DNA from: Coenobita brevimanus
Taxonomy: Eukaryota > Arthropoda > Malacostraca > Decapoda > Coenobitidae
Direction: 5' to 3'
Length of the DNA: 64,000 bases
Assembly: GCA_032717465.1 (NCBI GenBank)
Contig: CM064732.1
Coordinates: 27,683,330 to 27,747,329, forward strand
Shown here: positions 32,991-42,798 of the stretch, piece after piece
Layout: each line of letters starts with the position of its first letter
Numbering within the stretch: position 1 is the first letter of the stretch
Program-made: the position numbers and the translations under genes
Notes under the pieces: model-generated
What the model was told of the DNA's origin: nothing
Seen by the model: only the letters and a program-made list of their open reading frames with translations
Databases searched by the model: none

Positions 32991-33687
32991 TGCATTACTC
33001 CGTGCTCTGCGGCCTCCAATTTCTCCCTTTACTTATCTTTTTTTTTTTTTCTTCTCCCTCTCCTCCTTCACTCATCCCATCACCCTATCTTCTTGTTCTC
33101 CTCCCTCCCTTTCTACCCCTTATCCCTCCTCCCTCCTCCCGTCTTCCTTCTCCCGTCTTTCCTTCACACATTCCTTCCACCTCCTCCAACACTTTCCTTC
33201 CTTCCTTCCTGTTCTTCAGACTGGCCGTTTCCTTCCTCGTCTCTCTTTTCTTTCCCTGTCCATTCTTCCGACTCTTTTCTTTCCTCCTTTTTTTAATTGC
33301 CATTTTCTTTTATTTCTCCTTCTCTTCCATCCTGCTCGCTCTTTAAGTCAATCCTTCTCCATTTCCTTTCTCCCCTCACCATTCCTCTACCTTATTAACC
33401 AGGAGAATTGGATTCAGCCCAGATTAAGTCCTCTGTCGCTCTGTCTTTCATTTTCTTCCCTGTTAGCCTCCTCTTTCCTACCCCTTCCACCCCCCTACTT
33501 CCCTACACCAGTCAAAAGAAGGGGCACTCTACCCCTCCTCCCCCTCCACTTTACTGGCTGTTGCTTACTTCCTCCCTTTTGTTGTCATGGCTTTTCAAAG
33601 ATCACTGATGAGCATTCGTTTTCTTTTTCCTTCCAGGCTTTCATTAGTTTCTGGCTCTCTAACGTAGTGTAAAACGTAAAATGCTTG
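32991..33687 (-). repeat. Pyrimidine-rich tract
   Basis: C/T-rich plus strand, strongest at 33020-33400. No gene supported. Confidence 0.7.
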
Positions 33688-33737
33688 TGTGTTCTTACCT
33701 AATTGTTCGTACCTAATTGTATCTTTACAGGAATGAG

Positions 33738-36371
33738 TCAAGCTCGTACTGTCCCAGGTCTTAAACCATATTTATCGTACATATCCTTAAATTTGTGAAT
33801 TGTTTTGGCACACACTATTTCATTCGGTAGTGCATTCCATTGATCAATTGCTCTGATTGGGAAACTGAATTTCCTTATGTCTTTATCACCTCTCTTCTTA
33901 TGCAGTTTTTTGCAGTGTCCTCTTCCTGATGATTCTCCATATGTTAAGTAATCATTTATGTCTATTTTCTCCTTCCCTGATATGCACTTATATAGCATTA
34001 TCATGTCACCCCTTTTCCTTCGCTCCTGTAGTGTTGGTAGATTCAGTTTATTTAGTCTTTCTTCGTAGCTTAGGTCCCTTAAACTTGGTATCCATCTTGT
34101 AGCGGCCCTTTGAACTTTTTCAATCTTGTCTATGTGCTTCTTGAGATGAGGACTCCAGACTACTGATGCATATTCCAGGGTTGGTCTAATGAATGATGTT
34201 ATTATCCTTCTTAGCATGTCTTCATTTATGTATGTGAATGCTATTCTCATATTTGCAAGCAGTGTATACATGTTCCGTACCTTCTCGCTGATGTGGTCAG
34301 CCGGAGATAGGCTGTTATTGATAATCACACCTAGGTCTTTCTCTCTTTCTGATGTGTATTGGGTTTTATTTCCTAACTTATAATCCCAATCAGGTCTTTT
34401 TCCACTTTTACCAAACTTGATTACATGACACTTGTCCACATTGAATTCCATTTGCCATGTACTACTCCATTCATGAAGTTTATTTAATTCTTCTTGTAGC
34501 TCTTTACAAGAGTCTGTGTTAGTAATTCTCCTTTGTATTTTTGCATCATCTGCAAACATATTCAGATAGCTCTCATTTCCAGTGTTACTGTTTATTTCAT
34601 TTATATACACTAAAAACATGATTGGTGCCAGCACTGAACCCTGTGGTACTCCACTAGTCACTTCTTTCCATGATGAGTAGTTTCCTCTTAGTACTGTCCT
34701 CATTTCTCTTTTTATGAGAAAGTCTTGCATCCAACAAAACAGTTTGCCTCGAATTCCTCCTTGATGGTGCAGTTTCCATAAAAGTCTTTGGTGTGGTACT
34801 GTGTCAAAAGCTTTCTTGAAATCTAACTAGATACTGTCCACCCATCCTTCCCTTTCCTGTATTGTGTTTGTTACTCTGTCATAGTAGCTCAACAGATTAG
34901 TAACACATGATTTTCCTTTTCTGAAACCAAACTGTCTTTCTGTTATCATACTGTGTTCTTCTAGATGATTTACCCAAGCTTTTCTTATAAGCTTTTCTAA
35001 CACCTTGCTTACAACACTGGTCAGTGATACTGGTCGGTAGTTGAGTGGATTTTGTCTATTTCCAGTCTTGAATAAGGGGACAATATTTGCTTTTTTCCAA
35101 ATTTTAGGTAGTTTACCTTGACTCAAGGATTTCTGGAAAATTAAAAATAATGGTTTACTTAACTCCTTTGCACATTCTCGTAGTACCCAACATGAAATTT
35201 CATCAGGACCACTTGCTTTTCCTCTGTCTAATCTACTTAACTCCTCCTGTATTACTTTTTCTGCTATTTGTATATCTGGTAGTATGTGTGGACATGCATG
35301 TTCCACATAGTCCCTCTCAATATTTTTTTCTTCTGTAAAAACTAATTGGAAATTCTTATTTAGTGCTTGACAAATATCTTTCTCTTGTGTATAAGTGATT
35401 CCCTCGTCCGTAATTGATTGTATTATATCTTTTACTTTGGTTTTGCTTCTGATATAGCTGTAAAACAGCTTTGATTGATCACTACTTTTATTTATTATAT
35501 CCTCCTCAAACTGTTTTTGGGCTTCCCTCCTTATTCTTGTATAATCGTTTCTTGCCTGTTTGTAATTATTATACGCCCTTTCACTATTATGTCTTCTGTA
35601 TCTATTCCACAACAAATCTCTTCTTTCTTTTGATTTTTTACATTCTGTATTGAACCATTTCTGTATTTTCTTATCTGCTTCTTTGTGCTGTGGGATGTAC
35701 TTCTGGAGTCCTATTTCATAAAATTCACAGAATTTTTTATATACAGCATTTAAATCTTGTCCTCTAAGCTCATTTTCCCAATCAGCTTCTAAGAAATACT
35801 TCTTTAGGTCTTGATAATTTTCCTTTTTATAGTTCAGGCTCTTTTTGTAACTGTCATTGTTGTTTACTATGTCATATGCTATCCTGAAGTTATAATTCAA
35901 TACTGCATGATCGCTTTTACCGAGTGGAGGATGATATATTAAGCTGTCAATATCATTTTCTTGCCTAGTAAATATTAGATCTAGCACTGAAGGTACATCA
36001 AGTCCTCTTTTTCTGGTGGTTTCCCTCACATGTTGCGTTAGGAAGAACTCTTGTACGAGATCCAGGAGCTTTTGGTCCCAACAGCTTTCTTGGCTAATTA
36101 TATCTAGAGCATTCCAATTTATATTTGTATTGAAATCCCCAGTTAGTATAATTCTTTCTGATTTCTCTTCCATTTTATGTAGTAATGATCTTAAACTCTG
36201 GATTGTACTCTCTGCCAGGTCCTCATATTCATCTCTTTCCCATGTGTTTGATCTGGATGGCATGTACAAATTGGCTACAATTATTTTACCTTCAGATGTG
36301 TTGATCTCTACTGCAATCAGTTCTACTTGTGATGGTATATCTAGTTTTATTTCATTGACTTTTAGATTTTT
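33738..36371 (-). pseudogene. CR1-like endonuclease (C-terminal part) and reverse transcriptase
   Basis: Continues the APE endonuclease with IILTGDFNTNINW (catalytic D and N), SVLDLIFTRQ and GKSDHAVLNY (catalytic SDH). Then come a basic linker and RT: RGKASGPDEISCWVLRECAK, IVPLFKTGNRQNPLNYRPVS, ERQFGFRKGKSCVTNLL, LDFKKAFDTVPH, TSGVPQGSVLAPIMFLVYIN and the catalytic FADD (about 34543-34557). The C-terminal thumb has PTLEYASVVWSP, RAATRWIPSLRDLSYEERL and WNALPNEIV. A single TAG at 34827-34829, just before LDFKKAFD, interrupts it; the flanking frames are otherwise in register. The protein would nick DNA and prime reverse transcription there. Confidence 0.85.
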
Positions 36372-37693
36372 CTAAGTCAATATTATAATTCCTCCTCCTT
36401 TTTTTAAATTTCTGTCTCTTCTCCATATATTGTATTCCTCTAAGTTTAGTATGTCATTGGATATCCTTGGTGTTAATTTTGTTTCAGTTGGGCATATTAT
36501 TTGTGGTTCATTATCTCTGACATAATCATTCATCTCTAGTAATTTAGATACCATTCCATCCATATTTGAGTACATCAACTTTATCATCTTGTTTATATAC
36601 TTGTCATGACATGGTTCTGCTACCTTCCTCCTTTTTATTCCATCCTGTTTGTGTACCACTTTCGTACCTGCAATCCTATTACTTTGTAAAAAAAAATTCT
36701 TGTTCTCCTCTTCTGATCTTCCCTCATTTTTTGTTTTTGCTTCCTCCCTTTTCTCTTTCAGTAATTCCAGTTCCTCTTGTGTTAGGCATCTTTTTATCCA
36801 TACATTTGTTTGTGGCCACCCCAAACGGGACTGAGGCGTCTGGCAATAGATAGACATTTTTGAACTCCTCTTTTTCCAAAAGATTCTTTGCATTTTTTAG
36901 TATTTCTTCCACAGTGTTTACACTCTGGAAAGTCACTTTTAGAGGTCTTGCTTTTCTCATATTTCCCTAACCTTTTGTGTTCCTCTATGTCTTTACTACA
37001 GATTTCCTCTGATACTTGCTTCAGTAAGCTCATTACATTTGCCATCTCCTTTTTGTCTCTTGTGATCTTGTTTTTTAATTCTTCCTCTTCTATACCAGCG
37101 ATTACTATAGCTTTGTTTATATCTTCTGAATCTCTGACTAACTTTGGATTGTTTTGGATTATTCTTTTCACTTCCTTTTTAATGCTTTTTTCCTCCACCC
37201 TTGTTTCTAAGTCTTTCTTTACTTTCACCATTTCAGCATACGTGGTTTCCACATCATTTTTGTACCTTTGCACAGCTTCATTCACCTGTGTTATCTTCTC
37301 AATATCACTGCTCTGGTTTATAAGACTGCTTACTTGCCTAATTTTCTCTGTGTCATTTTTGAACTCTTCCATAACACTCTCGTGATTGACTTCTGCACTT
37401 GCCATTTCACTCATTTTCTTCCTAAGTGTACTCAATTCCACTGTTAGTTCACTGATGGTTGTGTCTTTCTTATTGGCCTCTCTTCCTAGTTTTTCTATTT
37501 CTTCCTTTTGCAAGTGCATCTGCTTCTTTATTTCATCAATTTCATTTTTGAAAGCCATTTCTAGTTTGTTAACACGTTCAACCAGTCTATTGTGAGTCTC
37601 CACTTCAACCAGTTCTTGGTAGAAATCATCATTTTGCTTTTTACCTTTATCCCCTTTCTTTTCCAAATTTGCTTTACTAAGGTATGTATCCAT
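36372..37693 (-). pseudogene. CR1-like ORF1 (coiled-coil) reading into endonuclease N terminus
   Basis: From the ATG at 37693 the frame runs through a charged coiled-coil region (about residues 30-190, for example LVERVNKLEMAFKNEIDEIK) and a KRIIQNNPKLVR / VIAGIEEEE region. A PLKVTF.SVNTVEEILKNAK block follows, the kind of nucleic-acid-binding region seen in LINE ORF1 proteins. After a 47-bp insertion shifts the frame, LTQEELELLKEKREEAKTKN and then APE motifs MIKLMYSNMDG, TETKLTPR (catalytic E) and RDRNLKKGGGIIIL follow in one frame. A TAG at 36372-36374 occupies the place of a lysine codon in CR1-B. The binding part and the endonuclease appear continuous, without a separating stop. Confidence 0.75.
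36808..36854 (+). mobile_element. 47-bp RTE 3'-end insertion (RTE-F) in CR1-A
   Basis: The plus strand reads GTTTGTGGCC at the left and GGCAATAGATAGA at the right, identical in layout to the last 47 bases of RTE-D/RTE-B. The uninterrupted homologous site exists in CR1-B (about 63056-63100) and lacks this block. CATTT flanks both sides (36803-36807 and 36855-36859), a 5-bp target-site duplication. It is an extremely 5'-truncated retrotransposition event. Confidence 0.9.
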
Positions 37694-37730
37694 TTTGCAA
37701 TACTAAAAGTTCAAAGTATATACTTACAAT

Positions 37731-37869
37731 CCCCGTGTTGTTGTAGTCTAAACAAACCTCAGATGACTCAGCATATTCTTTCGTTTTGTTTCTCTTTCCT
37801 GTTTGAACAAGTCTTGTTTAAACTTATTATTATTTTTCCTTTTAATAATGAAAAATCATTTAGTCTAAC
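37731..37869. other. Possible 5' untranslated region of CR1-A
   Basis: AT-rich sequence upstream of the ORF1 start on minus. No independent boundary is visible, so I cannot say where the element ends. Confidence 0.35.
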
Positions 37870-37912
37870 CTAGTACAGAGCTTGACTCATACAAAGATAC
37901 TAATTTAGGTAA
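37870..37912 (+). mobile_element. Short CR1-like 3' tail in inverted orientation
   Basis: AGCTTGACTCAT, AAAGATAC and TTAGGTA occur in order on the plus strand. The same order occurs on the minus strand at the 3' end of CR1-A (about 33705-33755). This is therefore a separate, very short 3' scrap of a related LINE lying head-on to CR1-A. Confidence 0.55.
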
Positions 37913-38064
37913 TGCCACTGGCCGTGTTGGTTCGGTGTGTGTGTGTGTGTGTGTGTACTGAGTGCATTATTTTCTGCCTTTCGGTGTAGCTAAACTTCTG
38001 TGCTACTCATACCTGTATATCTTTGTTCTCTGTGATGTGTTGACATGTCTTGCATGTACATAGC

Positions 38065-38165
38065 TGGCAAACTCTGATACAGTCTTCCTCAGTGTTTTTC
38101 TATTGCCTATGATCTCCAAATATTTAAACACACTGTACCTTCTCATCTTAAAATTTAGCTTTCTT
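38065..38165 (+). mobile_element. Diverged BS-like LINE 3' coding end
   Basis: AGCTGGCAAACTCTG, TGCCTATGATCTCCA and TTTAAACACACTGTACC align in order with the C-terminal coding end of the BS copies (for example 47783-47870). It lies directly upstream of the 5' end of BS-C in the same orientation. Confidence 0.5.
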
Positions 38166-38183
38166 TTATTCAACATATCAGGA

Positions 38184-40004
38184 GTTGACTGTAGCACCAG
38201 TCGAGCAGGGCGGTACTCACAAGGTAAATGGAAAGCTGATAACTGGGAGAGCTGCAGCTCTCGTTTCGTCAGCCCTCGGGGCTAGTCCTGACCATACCCC
38301 TTTTCTGAACCTTTTCAGTATTTCAGGAACATATAGAGTAGGCCAGCATGCTTGCCCAAATAAGTTCCTCTAACTGTCAACACCAAACTACTGTACATGC
38401 AAATTACACGCTATGCTTCGTATTAGAAATTAAAACAAAAATGGCAACATTATCCAACAAGCCTCAGGGTCCCCGGGGGGGAGGGGACCATCAAAACCCC
38501 CACCATCCGCCCCTCTCCCGGTTGCTACCAAGCGAAATTCCTGGAACAACTGTCTGGCTCATTTCTTCATATCTGCAACATTTGCGGCCTATCCTCTAAC
38601 TTTCTTTTGAGCACAACCTCTCCTCCTTTGAACCTCACTTTCTCTTCCTTACTGAGCCTCAGCTGTCTGAGGCGACTGACAGCAAACCCTTCTCTGTATC
38701 CTTCTACTTTCTCTATACTCATTTCAAAGCTGAAGGTTGCTGCTGTGTGTATGTACGTAACAACATACCTTGGTCTCGTGTTCCTGAACTTGAATTTTCT
38801 GAATTCTCTACTCTCTGGCCTCGGCTATCCTGTCATTCTCTGACTAAACACATCAGTGCTGTTTACTTATCCCCCAATTCTACCATGGAAAATTCATCGA
38901 CTATCATGCTTCTAAGATGGAACACATCATATAAATTTCTACTTTCCCTGAAATCTCCATTGTAGGAGATTTCAATGTTCATCACCAACTTTGGCCCTCC
39001 TCTCCTTTCACTGATACACCTGGTGACAAGCCTACATCTTTTTTATCCTTAATGACCTAGAGCAGCTTTTACAGCACCCTACCAGTATCCCTACCACGTT
39101 GGAGAGAGTTCCAACATACTTGACCTCTTCCTGACAACTAATCCTTCTGCTTATGCTGTTAATCTTTCCTTTCCATTGGGCTCCTCTGATAAAAACCTTA
39201 TCACCTTAACCTGTCCTATCGCTCCAGTAAGGCCAGTGGATCCTCCCACGATGCGACGGTTGTGCCACTTTGGAGCATCTGACTGGGAGGCCCTCAGGCA
39301 GTACTTTTTTATTATTTCGCCTGGAATGATTATTACTTCCATGGCCGAGAGCCATCTGAGTCTGCCTTGGGCATTACAATGGTTATTCAGTCGGGTGTGG
39401 AAGCATACATTCCATTCTCATATCCTATGACTAATGCAATAAAACATTCGTTTAACCACGGTTGTTCTAATGCTGCCTACAACAAAGAGAGGGCCTACAA
39501 AAAGGTACCAGAGCTAACCCACTCCTGAATCTGATTTGTTTTGTTTTTTCTCCCAGAATCGTGCTAAGTCTGTTCTCTGCTCTGCTAAAAATACTTTCAT
39601 TCATATTAAAAACTAAACTCTCCAGATCATATTCTTACCACTCTTTCTGGCACCTTGTCAAAAACCTTTCTATCAACTTCACCTCATCATCCTTCCCTCC
39701 TTGTTTCCACTCTGATGGCTCCGTAGCTATTGCTTCTACTGATAAAGCAGAATTATTCACTCAGACTTTCTCCTCCAGTTCCACCTTAGACGATTCTGGT
39801 GCTGTTCCTCCATCACTTCCCCCCTTGGGCTTTATCATTGCTGACATTAAAATTTCTCTAGCTGTTGTATTTTCTGCCATCACTGTTCTCAGTACTAACA
39901 AGGCTTATGGGCCTGATGGGGTCCCTTCAGTTGTCCTCAAGATCTGTGCTTCTTTGCTTATACCCTGCCTAGTTAAACTCTTTTGTCTTTGTACATCGAT
40001 TTGT
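38184..40004 (+). mobile_element. Jockey/BS-like LINE BS-C, part 1 (5' end to RT)
   Basis: The 5' untranslated region begins at about 38184 with GTAGCACCAGTCGAGC, as in BS-A. The coding part, in shifted frames, starts near the ATG at 38441, which is followed by a G-run (CCCCGGGGGGG, as in BS-A). It carries endonuclease pieces ICNICGLSSN, EPQLSE-like and VGDFNVHHQLW (about 38960-38990). It then reaches SDKNLITLTCPIAPVRPVDP and the start of RT at STNKAYGPDGVPSVVLK (about 39893-39950). It ends at a 12-bp target duplication used by RTE-A. Element function as for BS-A; this copy has many frame changes. Confidence 0.85.
39993..40004. repeat. 12-bp target-site duplication flanking RTE-A
   Basis: ACATCGATTTGT at 39993-40004 recurs at 42163-42174, immediately after the ATAG tail of RTE-A. 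Confidence 0.9.
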
Positions 40005-42162
40005 TGTTTAAGAGTGCTGTGGTGGGGCATGCAGAAGAGGTGTGTGGTGTGAGACGTGTGGGTGGTGGTGTAAGAAAAGGAAGTGAATGGAGGTGCGAGG
40101 AAGTAAGTATGGCTGTGGCTGAGAAGAGATGTGCATATGAAGTGTGGCTGCAGAGGAAGGATGAGATGTCATATGAAAGGTATAAGGAAAAGAAGGATAG
40201 GGTGAGAAGGGCTGTGCGTGATGCTAAAGTGGCAGCAGATGAGAGGTGGGGTAGGCGGGTGACAGAGAATTTTCAACAGAATAAGAAAATGTTTTGGAAG
40301 GAGGTGAAAAGGGTGCAAAAGGGAGAGTCTGGGAAGGAAGAACGAGTAAAAGCAGAGGATGGAAGAATGTTAACTGAGATGGATGCAGTAAGGAAGAGAT
40401 GGGCAGAGTATTTTGAAAGATTGTTAAATGTAGAGGAGGAAAGGGTGGCTGAGATTGTTGCGGATGGAAGGGTGCAAGGAATAAATGTGTTGGGAGAGTT
40501 GAATGATTCTTTGATCACGAAGGAGGAAGTGGAGAAGGCAGTAAAGGAGATGAAAACAGGGAAAGCTGCAGGTATGGATGGGTGTGCTGTGGAATGCCTG
40601 AAGTGTGGTGGAGTGACTACTGTTGACTGGTTGGTAAGATTGTTGAATGTGTGCTTTGTGAAAGGTATGGTGCCAATTGACTGGGCAAGTGCTTGTGTGG
40701 TCCCGTTGTATAAAAGCAAGGGTGATAAGTATGAATGTACTAGCTTTAGGGGTATAAGTCTGTTGAGTGTTGTATGTAAGGTGTATGGTAGAGTGTTAAT
40801 TATGAGAGTTAGAGAGGGTACAGAGAGAGTGACTGGTGATGAGCAGTGTGGCTTTAGGAGAGGGAGAGGATGCGTGGATCAGGTGTTTGCTGTGAGACAA
40901 GTGTGTGAAAAGTATTTAGCGAAAGGCAAGGATGTGTTTTGGGCATTAATGGATTTAGAGAAAGCGTATGATAGAATTGATAGGGAGGCTTTGTGGACTG
41001 TTTTAAGATTGTATGGACTTGATGGTAGGTTACTAAAAGAGGTGAAAAGATTTATGTAAATAGTAGAGCATGTGTAAGAGTGGGAAATGCTGTGAGTGAT
41101 TGGTTTCCCGTGAGTGTGGGGCTGCGGCAGGGATGTGTGATGTCGCCTTGGTTGTTTAATATTTACATGGATGGTGTTGTAAGGGAGGTGAATGCAAGAG
41201 TTTTAGGTGGAGGTCTGAGTCTGGTGAATGTTAATGGTGGAGAGTGGAATCTGAAGCAGCTGCTGTTTGCAGTTGATACTGCACTGGTGGCTGATTCAGA
41301 GGAGAGATTGAGACAGTTGGTGGAGGAGTTTGGAAGGGTGTGTGAAAGGAGGAAATTGAAAGTAAATGAGAATAAGAGTAAAGTGATGAAGTGTATGAGG
41401 TTGGTAGATGGTATGGGGATGAATATAGTTTTGAATGGAGAGTTGCTTGAGGAGGTAGAGTGTTCTAAATATCTAGGGTCACATGTTGCTGTGAATGGAA
41501 AAATAAATGCAGAAGTGAAGTTTAGAATAAATGAAGTAGGAAAGGTGCTGGGAGGAATTAAAAAAGTGTTTAGATGTCGTTCGCTTAGAATGGATGTAAA
41601 GAGGGTGTTGGATGTAAAGAGGGTGTTGCGATGGTTTGGGCATATGGAGAGAATGGATAAAGAGCGATTGGTGAAAAAGATAACTAGATCTGATGTGAGA
41701 GGTGTAAGGCTGAGAGGAAGACCACGAATAGAATGGATGGACAGTGTGAAGAGAGCGCTGGATGCAAGAAGGATGTCTGTTGAGCAAGGAAGAGTGGCTG
41801 TGCGTGACAGAAAAAATGGAGAGAAATTGTGAATGAATAAGTGATGACGCAGGCCTGAGGGGATATTCTCCTGCATTTGGTCTGATCAGCTAGTCAGGTC
41901 AGGTGCGGGTAAGGGGATGGGTCTGTTATGATGTGGCAGGGGTAAACCAGTTCTGCTGTCGGGCCCTGCTGCGGATGTCACTAATTGGATTGTGCAGTTG
42001 ACCCTTGTGCGGTGTGGTGCGGTGAGGATCTGTCCGTTCTCCCCTTTGGGGCTAAGATGCGAATGAATGTGTTTGAATGGATCTGTAATTGGGGAGTGTG
42101 TCGTCCTGTCCCGGCTACCTCCCTTTCCTTGGGGGAAGCAGCCTAGGTATATAGATAGATAG
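40005..42162 (+). mobile_element. RTE-like LINE RTE-A nested in BS-C
   Basis: A 2158-bp plus-strand insertion bounded by a 12-bp target duplication. It is 5'-truncated upstream of the RT domain and ends in ATAGATAGATAG. Its 3' untranslated region (about 41835-42150, ending CCTTGGGGGAAGCAGCC) differs from that of RTE-D, so it is a separate subfamily. It joins BS-C parts 1 and 2 cleanly when removed. Confidence 0.9.
40020..41832 (+). pseudogene. RTE-A reverse transcriptase, inactive
   Basis: A frame open to 41059 carries a pre-RT linker (RYKEKKDRVRRAVRDAK), KTGKAAGMDGCAVECLKCGG, VVPLYKSKGDKYECTSFRGI, EQCGFRRGRGCVDQVFAVRQ and MDLEKAYDRIDREALW. A stop at about 41057-41059 and a frame change follow. 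The second frame (41080-41832) has VGLRQGCVMSPWLFNIYMDG and then FAVDT at about 41267-41281, where the catalytic FADD should be: the first aspartate is valine. Further on, about 70-80 residues present in relatives are replaced by an 18-bp tandem duplication (41593-41610 and 41611-41628). It ends with RWFGHMERM and LRGRPRIEWMDSVKRAL. Confidence 0.85.
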
Positions 42163-42798
42163 ACATCGATTTGTACCTTTTCTTCTTGTTAGACGTTTGC
42201 TCCCATTTAGCCTATCCCAAAGAACGGTGACCATTCCCATCCCTCTAACTATCGCCCAATGGCTTTAAGATCCTGTGTTTTAAAAGTTATCAGATTAATT
42301 CTTAAAAAAAAAATAATGAAGCATCTTTCCTATTACATCCTTCTTTCTGATCGTCAGTGTGAGTTCCGAAAAGGACGCTCCAGTGGTAATCTTCTCATTT
42401 ACCTTTCAGACTCTTGGTCATCCTCTTTTCGGGATTTTGGCGAAAGCTTTTTCATTGCACTTGACATCTCAATGTCTTTGAAATGAATCTGGTATAAATC
42501 TTTAATTTCCACACTGCCCTTCTATGGTTTCTATCCTTCTATCTCTGCCTTCATTTCTAGCTTCATTTCTGGTCCTTATATAGCTGCTGTTGTGGACAGC
42601 CACCGTTCTTCTCCTAGAGCTATCAATAGTGGTGTTCCTCATGGCTCTGTCCTATCATCAACTCTCTTCCTTTAATTCACAAATGATCTTCTAAGCTGTA
42701 CAGCTAACCCTCTGCACTCAAATGCTGATGACTCCACCCTTCATCTTTCCATTCGCTTCCTGCAGTGTCCACCTCAGCAATTACTTCACCAAACAAGG
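42163..42798 (+). mobile_element. BS-C, part 2 (RT core)
   Basis: Resumes BS-C at the second copy of the 12-bp duplication. Segments are NYRPMALRSCVLKV, KKKIMKHLSYYILLSDRQ, FRKGRSSGNLL, DFGESFFIALDIS (palm A motif) and SGVPHGSVLS. The catalytic box codons read NADD at about 42718-42732, with the tyrosine replaced. It ends with the first copy of AAACAAGG (42791-42798). Confidence 0.85.

Larger units (their letters stand above)
33688..37730 (-). mobile_element. Nearly full-length CR1-like LINE (CR1-A)
   Basis: Minus-strand non-LTR retrotransposon with coiled-coil ORF1, APE endonuclease and RT. Its 3' end lies at about 33688-33740 and carries tandem ATTAGGTA-containing octamer-like units, a 3' tail style known for CR1/L2-type LINEs. 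The 5' end is approximate, a little upstream of the ORF1 start at 37693. A second copy (CR1-B) begins at 62516. Damage is light: two TAG codons and a 47-bp insertion. Confidence 0.85.
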
